Both the position numbers and the translations under genes were made by a program. Shown here one piece after another: positions 61,206 through 64,000 of a stretch of 64,000 nt of DNA. Every line of letters starts with the position of its first letter. Position 1 is the stretch's first letter. Location of the stretch: NCBI GenBank assembly GCA_039944855.1, contig JBDUXZ010000013.1:45785-109784 (forward strand). The letters run 5' to 3'. The notes beneath the pieces were generated by a model, which was not told the DNA's origin, made no database searches, and saw only the letters and a list, made by a program, of their open reading frames with translations. This stretch comes from Rhodothermales bacterium (lineage in GTDB: Bacteria > Bacteroidota > Rhodothermia > Rhodothermales > JANQRZ01).

Positions 61206-61805
61206 ATGAACACGGACATGCACGGAGGAGAGGCTATGACAGCGAACGGTGACGGATGGCGTGGGAGCCGGTGGCGGGTAGCGGCGTGGGCCGCCGCGGC
61301 GCTCGTGCTGCTGCTCCCCCTGATTGCGATGCAGTTCACCGATGAAGTCGACTGGACGGGGAGCGACTTCGTCTTCGCCGCCGTCCTCCTTTTCGGCTCG
61401 CTCGGGCTCTTCGAACTGGCCGTGAGGAAGAGCGGCGATGCCGCGTACCGAGCCGGAGCCGGCGTAGCGCTCGCGGCCGTATTCCTCCTCGTGTGGGTGA
61501 ACGGGGCCGTGGGCCTCACCGACAGCGCCGCCGATGTGCTGTTCTTCCTGTTGGTGCCCGCCGTCGCGATCGTCGGCGCCCTCCTCGCGCGCTTCCAACC
61601 CCGTGGGATGGCGCGTGCGATGTTCGCGACAGCGCTCGTTCTCACGTCCGTCGCGGTGGCAGCCCTCGTCGCCGGGATCGTCCCCGCGTACAACTCCACG
61701 TTCGAGATCCTGGGGATCGCCGGGTTCTTCGCCGCCCTGTTCGTCGGATCTGGCTTGCTGTTTCGGGAGGCCGCGCGCGAAAAACCGGAGCGGGGCGCGG
61801 TGTGA
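61206..61805 (+). CDS. Multi-pass membrane protein of unknown function
   Basis: A 199-aa protein starting MNTDMHGGEAMTANG, with six hydrophobic segments: VAAWAAAALVLLLPLIAM, FVFAAVLLFGSLGLFELAV, AGAGVALAAVFLLVWVNGAV, ADVLFFLLVPAVAIVGALLA, AMFATALVLTSVAVAALVAGI and ILGIAGFFAALFVGSGLLF. No family motif was identified; it is probably a small inner-membrane protein. It has its own AT-rich upstream operator-like palindrome and is followed, 89 bases later, by another short membrane protein, possibly as a pair. Confidence 0.72.
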   Translation: MNTDMHGGEAMTANGDGWRGSRWRVAAWAAAALVLLLPLIAMQFTDEVDWTGSDFVFAAVLLFGSLGLFELAVRKSGDAAYRAGAGVALAAVFLLVWVNGAVGLTDSAADVLFFLLVPAVAIVGALLARFQPRGMARAMFATALVLTSVAVAALVAGIVPAYNSTFEILGIAGFFAALFVGSGLLFREAAREKPERGAV

Positions 61806-61894
61806 CGTCGCGCCGCCCGCAGGTGAAGCGCCCCCCGCTTCGCGAGCTTCACCGCCAGATTCTAGCCGCTCCCGCTCACCCAATCCTCTGTACG

Positions 61895-62074
61895 ATGGAA
61901 AAGCTCAAGGTGCACACGCTGCTCTCGGTACTCATCGTCGTGGTCGGGGCCGGGCTTATGGCGTACATGATCACGGTGGAGAGCGAGCCCGGCGCCATCC
62001 CGCTGCTGCTCGTCGTGATCGGGAGCGGGTGGTACCTCGTTATGCGTGGCCGAATTCGGTCGCGGCCTACGTGA
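61895..62074 (+). CDS. Small two-helix membrane protein
   Basis: A 59-aa protein: MEKLKVHTLLSVLIVVVGAG continues LMAYMITVESEPG and then a second helix AIPLLLVVIGSGWYLVMRGR, with a basic C-terminus. It is a typical small inner-membrane protein; its start is chosen at the ATG that opens the first helix. It is in the same direction as the preceding membrane protein gene. No partner protein or function is recognised. Confidence 0.6.
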   Translation: MEKLKVHTLLSVLIVVVGAGLMAYMITVESEPGAIPLLLVVIGSGWYLVMRGRIRSRPT

Positions 62075-62216
62075 TCGCAGGGAGTCAGCAGGGCGACTCA
62101 CGACACGAGCGTGCGCGGTCATCACAATCCATGGCCGCTTCGATCAGTGAGGCGTGGCGTCGGGAGATGGACGAAGTACCTTTCGTGCTCTCCCCGTCCA
62201 TCCGCCTGTTTCTTCG

Positions 62217-63863
62217 ATGCATCGTTTCCTGCTCGCCGCTGCCCTCGTCCTGGCAGCCCCCGCTTTCGCGCAGACGGCCACGCTCGCCCCGCCCGCCGTC
62301 GAGCCCGTCGACACGCTCGCTATCTCCTTCCTCAAGGCCGAAACGTCCGAGCGCGGCCAGGTGATGGACCACGCGACGTGGATGACCGACGTCCACGGCG
62401 CCCGCCTCACCGGCTCCGAAGCGCTCAACCGCGCGCAGCAGTGGGCGCACGACCGGTTCGAGTCGTGGGGTGTCTCGGCTGAGATCGAGCCGTGGGGCAC
62501 GTTCGGGCGCGGCTGGACCGCCGACCGGATGTCGATGGCCGCGCGCGTCACTGGCCCCGACGTGGCCGCGCAGTCGTTCCCGATCACGGCGGCACCGAAG
62601 GGCTGGAGCCCGTCGGCCGCCCGCGTCAGCGGCGAACTCGTCGTGATCGACACCGAGGCAGAGATCGACCTCGACGCGCTCGACCTCGCGGGTAAAATCG
62701 TCCTCGTCGGCGACCTCAGCGAAGTCGCCCGCGGGCTGGAGCCGCTGGCCCAGCGCCACGACGAGCACGACCTCCTCGAACTGGCGAACGCGGGCCTCGC
62801 CGGCACGCAGGGCGCGCAGCGCCGCTACAGCCCCGAGGCGATCGCTCGCTACCGCGCCCGTGCCGCCCGGACGAGCGCGATCCTCGAAGCCGACCCGCTC
62901 GCCGTGCTGACGCCGTCCAACACCGGCGGCAGCGGGGCCGTCCGCGCCACGCAGGCCTCCGTCCCCACCGGGAGCGAGACCGGCGCCGGCGGACGTTCCG
63001 CGCCGTGGACCGTCGGGGCCGAGACCGTGCCCCAGTTCGCCGTGCTCGACGAGCACGCCAACAGGCTGATCCGGCTCGCCAAGGCGGGGCAGAATGTGAC
63101 GATCGACCTCGACTTCGAGGCGACGTTCACCGACGAGGCCGTGGTCGAGGAGAACGTGATCGGGGAGATCCCCGGCACCGACCTCGCCGACGAGATCGTC
63201 ATCATCGGCGGCCACTTCGACTCGTGGCACAGCGGGTCCGGCGCGACCGACAACGCAGCCGGCTCGGCCGTCGTGATGGAGGCGGCGCGCGCGCTCAAGG
63301 CGTACTACGACGCGCGGGGCGAAGGCCCGCGCCGCACGATCCGCTTCGCGCTCTGGAGCGGCGAGGAGCAGGGCCTCTTCGGCTCGCGCGAGTACGTCAA
63401 CCAGCACTTCGCGACGGTCGAGGGCTACGGCCAGGCCGCGTCCGAGCTGAAGCCGGAGCAGGCGAAGGTCTCGGCCTATTACAACATGGACAACGGCTCC
63501 GGCCGTTTCCGCGGCATCTACATGCAGTCGAACGAGGGCGTGCGCCCCGTCTTCCGCGCGTGGCTCGACGCCTTCGGCGACCCCGAGGCGCAGACGCTCA
63601 CGACCCGCGACACGGGCGGCACCGACCACGTCTCGTTCGACGCGGCGGGGATCCCGGGCTTCCAGTTCATCCAGGACCCGCTCGCCTACTTCGCCAAGAC
63701 GTGGCACACGCACCTGGACGTGTACGACCACCTCGACCCCGACGACCTCCAGCAGGCCGCCGCGATGATGGCCGTCTTCGCCCACCACACCGCCGAGCGC
63801 GACGAGCTGCTGCCGCGCAAGCCGTTCGTGCCGGCCGAGCCCGAAGTCGTCGGGACCAACTAG
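62217..63863 (+). CDS. Exported M28-family zinc metallopeptidase
   Basis: A 548-aa secreted peptidase. Signal peptide MHRFLLAAALVLAAPAFAQ, then a region with a protease-associated-like insert, then the M28 catalytic domain: the first zinc ligand pair in GGHFDSWHSG, the bridging Asp in GATDNAAGSAVVME, the general base pair in LWSGEEQGLFGSREY, then YNMDNGSGR and the final ligand in HTHLDVYDHLD. The enzyme should be an aminopeptidase or carboxypeptidase of the plasma glutamate carboxypeptidase type working outside the inner membrane. The start is the ATG before the signal; the frame is open 21 codons further upstream. Its stop lies 48 bases from a transposase start. Confidence 0.92.
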   Translation: MHRFLLAAALVLAAPAFAQTATLAPPAVEPVDTLAISFLKAETSERGQVMDHATWMTDVHGARLTGSEALNRAQQWAHDRFESWGVSAEIEPWGTFGRGWTADRMSMAARVTGPDVAAQSFPITAAPKGWSPSAARVSGELVVIDTEAEIDLDALDLAGKIVLVGDLSEVARGLEPLAQRHDEHDLLELANAGLAGTQGAQRRYSPEAIARYRARAARTSAILEADPLAVLTPSNTGGSGAVRATQASVPTGSETGAGGRSAPWTVGAETVPQFAVLDEHANRLIRLAKAGQNVTIDLDFEATFTDEAVVEENVIGEIPGTDLADEIVIIGGHFDSWHSGSGATDNAAGSAVVMEAARALKAYYDARGEGPRRTIRFALWSGEEQGLFGSREYVNQHFATVEGYGQAASELKPEQAKVSAYYNMDNGSGRFRGIYMQSNEGVRPVFRAWLDAFGDPEAQTLTTRDTGGTDHVSFDAAGIPGFQFIQDPLAYFAKTWHTHLDVYDHLDPDDLQQAAAMMAVFAHHTAERDELLPRKPFVPAEPEVVGTN

Positions 63864-63884
63864 AGCAGGGTTCTGGATGATGTA

Positions 63885-63903
63885 AGTTGGGGCGACCCCA
63901 ACT
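63885..63903. repeat. Hairpin at the edge of the transposase
   Basis: AGTTGGGG (63885-63892) pairs perfectly with CCCCAACT (63896-63903) around CGA. It lies 8 bases before the transposase start and could be part of the insertion-sequence end or a hairpin that limits read-through expression of the transposase. Confidence 0.55.
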
Positions 63904-63911
63904 CCTCGCTC

Positions 63912-64000
63912 ATGCGCGCCTTCTCGCTCGACCTCCGCCAACGCGTCCTCGACGCCGCCCTCCGCGGCGACCACACCGAACGAGCCGTCGCCGCCGCCTT
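63912..64000 (+). CDS. IS630-family transposase, N-terminal fragment (cut by window edge)
   Basis: The last 89 bases encode MRAFSLDLRQRVLDAALRGD followed by HTERAVAAAF, which is the homeodomain-like helix-turn-helix start of IS630-type transposases (SLDLRqRVL then a spacing and the second helix). The rest of the protein lies beyond the window, including the DDE domain. The gene begins only 48 bases after the M28 peptidase stop. Known IS630 elements insert at TA dinucleotides; the M28 stop codon TAG supplies a TA in the right neighbourhood. Confidence 0.8.
   Translation, partial: MRAFSLDLRQRVLDAALRGDHTERAVAAA

Overview
The window reads as a chromosome segment of a very GC-rich member of the Bacteroidota/Rhodothermota side of the tree, most likely a Rhodothermia (Rubricoccus/Rubrivirga-like) bacterium. 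The placement is inferred from content: a giant SprA-type type 9 secretion translocon gene, a complete Bat (aerotolerance) cluster, an ECF sigma/FecR/STN-TonB receptor/DUF4249 module, a K+-dependent membrane pyrophosphatase, Bacteroidota-like promoter elements (TAnnTTnG) and weak Shine-Dalgarno usage. GC-rich codon use makes long open frames on the wrong strand (up to about 2150 codons); these were rejected.

Layout. 1-8187 (-): sprA, open at the left edge. 8535-9708 (+): a small NTF2-like lipoprotein and an SDR oxidoreductase. 9725-27715 (-) is one long co-directional block. From its promoter-distal end it holds a saccharopine dehydrogenase-like protein, a fused two-domain ABC permease, a HepT/MntA toxin-antitoxin pair, a zinc-ribbon/TM2 protein, recR, a YbaB nucleoid protein, dnaX, an RDD membrane protein, a membrane-anchored J-protein, thymidine kinase and then the bat cluster (BatE, BatD, BatC, a TPR protein, BatB, BatA, a class III-like sirtuin, a BatD-like protein and a DUF58 protein). 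27838-30162: purQ, an outer-membrane-like protein, a DinB protein and a hypothetical protein. 30607-36006 (-): an ABC-F ATPase, an SGNH hydrolase, a polyprenyl glycosylphosphotransferase and an aspartate/glutamate racemase. 36300-41083 (+): tRNA-Gln(TTG), prs, rplY, pth and the pyrophosphatase. 41251-42584 (+): a dihaem cytochrome c and a small histidine-motif membrane protein. 42616-49119 (-): a 2167-aa CheB-CheR-PAS/GAF histidine kinase. 49405-53860 (+): isoaspartyl peptidase, 3-methyladenine glycosylase, secreted/lipoprotein hypotheticals, an HTH protein and a UbiA prenyltransferase. 54016-59588 (+): the sigma/anti-sigma/TonB receptor/DUF4249 module. 59781-63863 (+): a DUF3095 protein, two small membrane proteins and an M28 peptidase. 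63912-64000: the start of an IS630-family transposase.

How the genes work together. The Bat block is tightly overlapped (ATGA/GTGA junctions) and should make an inner-membrane von Willebrand/TPR assembly; a sirtuin is translationally coupled into it and no MoxR ATPase lies beside it. The 54-59.6 kb module looks like a cell-surface signalling system for nutrient uptake. recR-YbaB-dnaX is a conserved replication/repair cluster, and prs-rplY-pth is a common translation/nucleotide cluster.

The less ordinary parts are the sirtuin in the bat operon, a palindromic repeat read through as part of a signal peptide, a broken copy of the DUF4249 3' end on the far side of the DUF3095 gene, a less GC-rich HepT/MntA/TM2 island, a small protein with a HGDHTHY motif, and several dispersed palindromic repeats. 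No CRISPR array, prophage or rRNA gene was seen, and I did not find a system that I could call wholly new with confidence.
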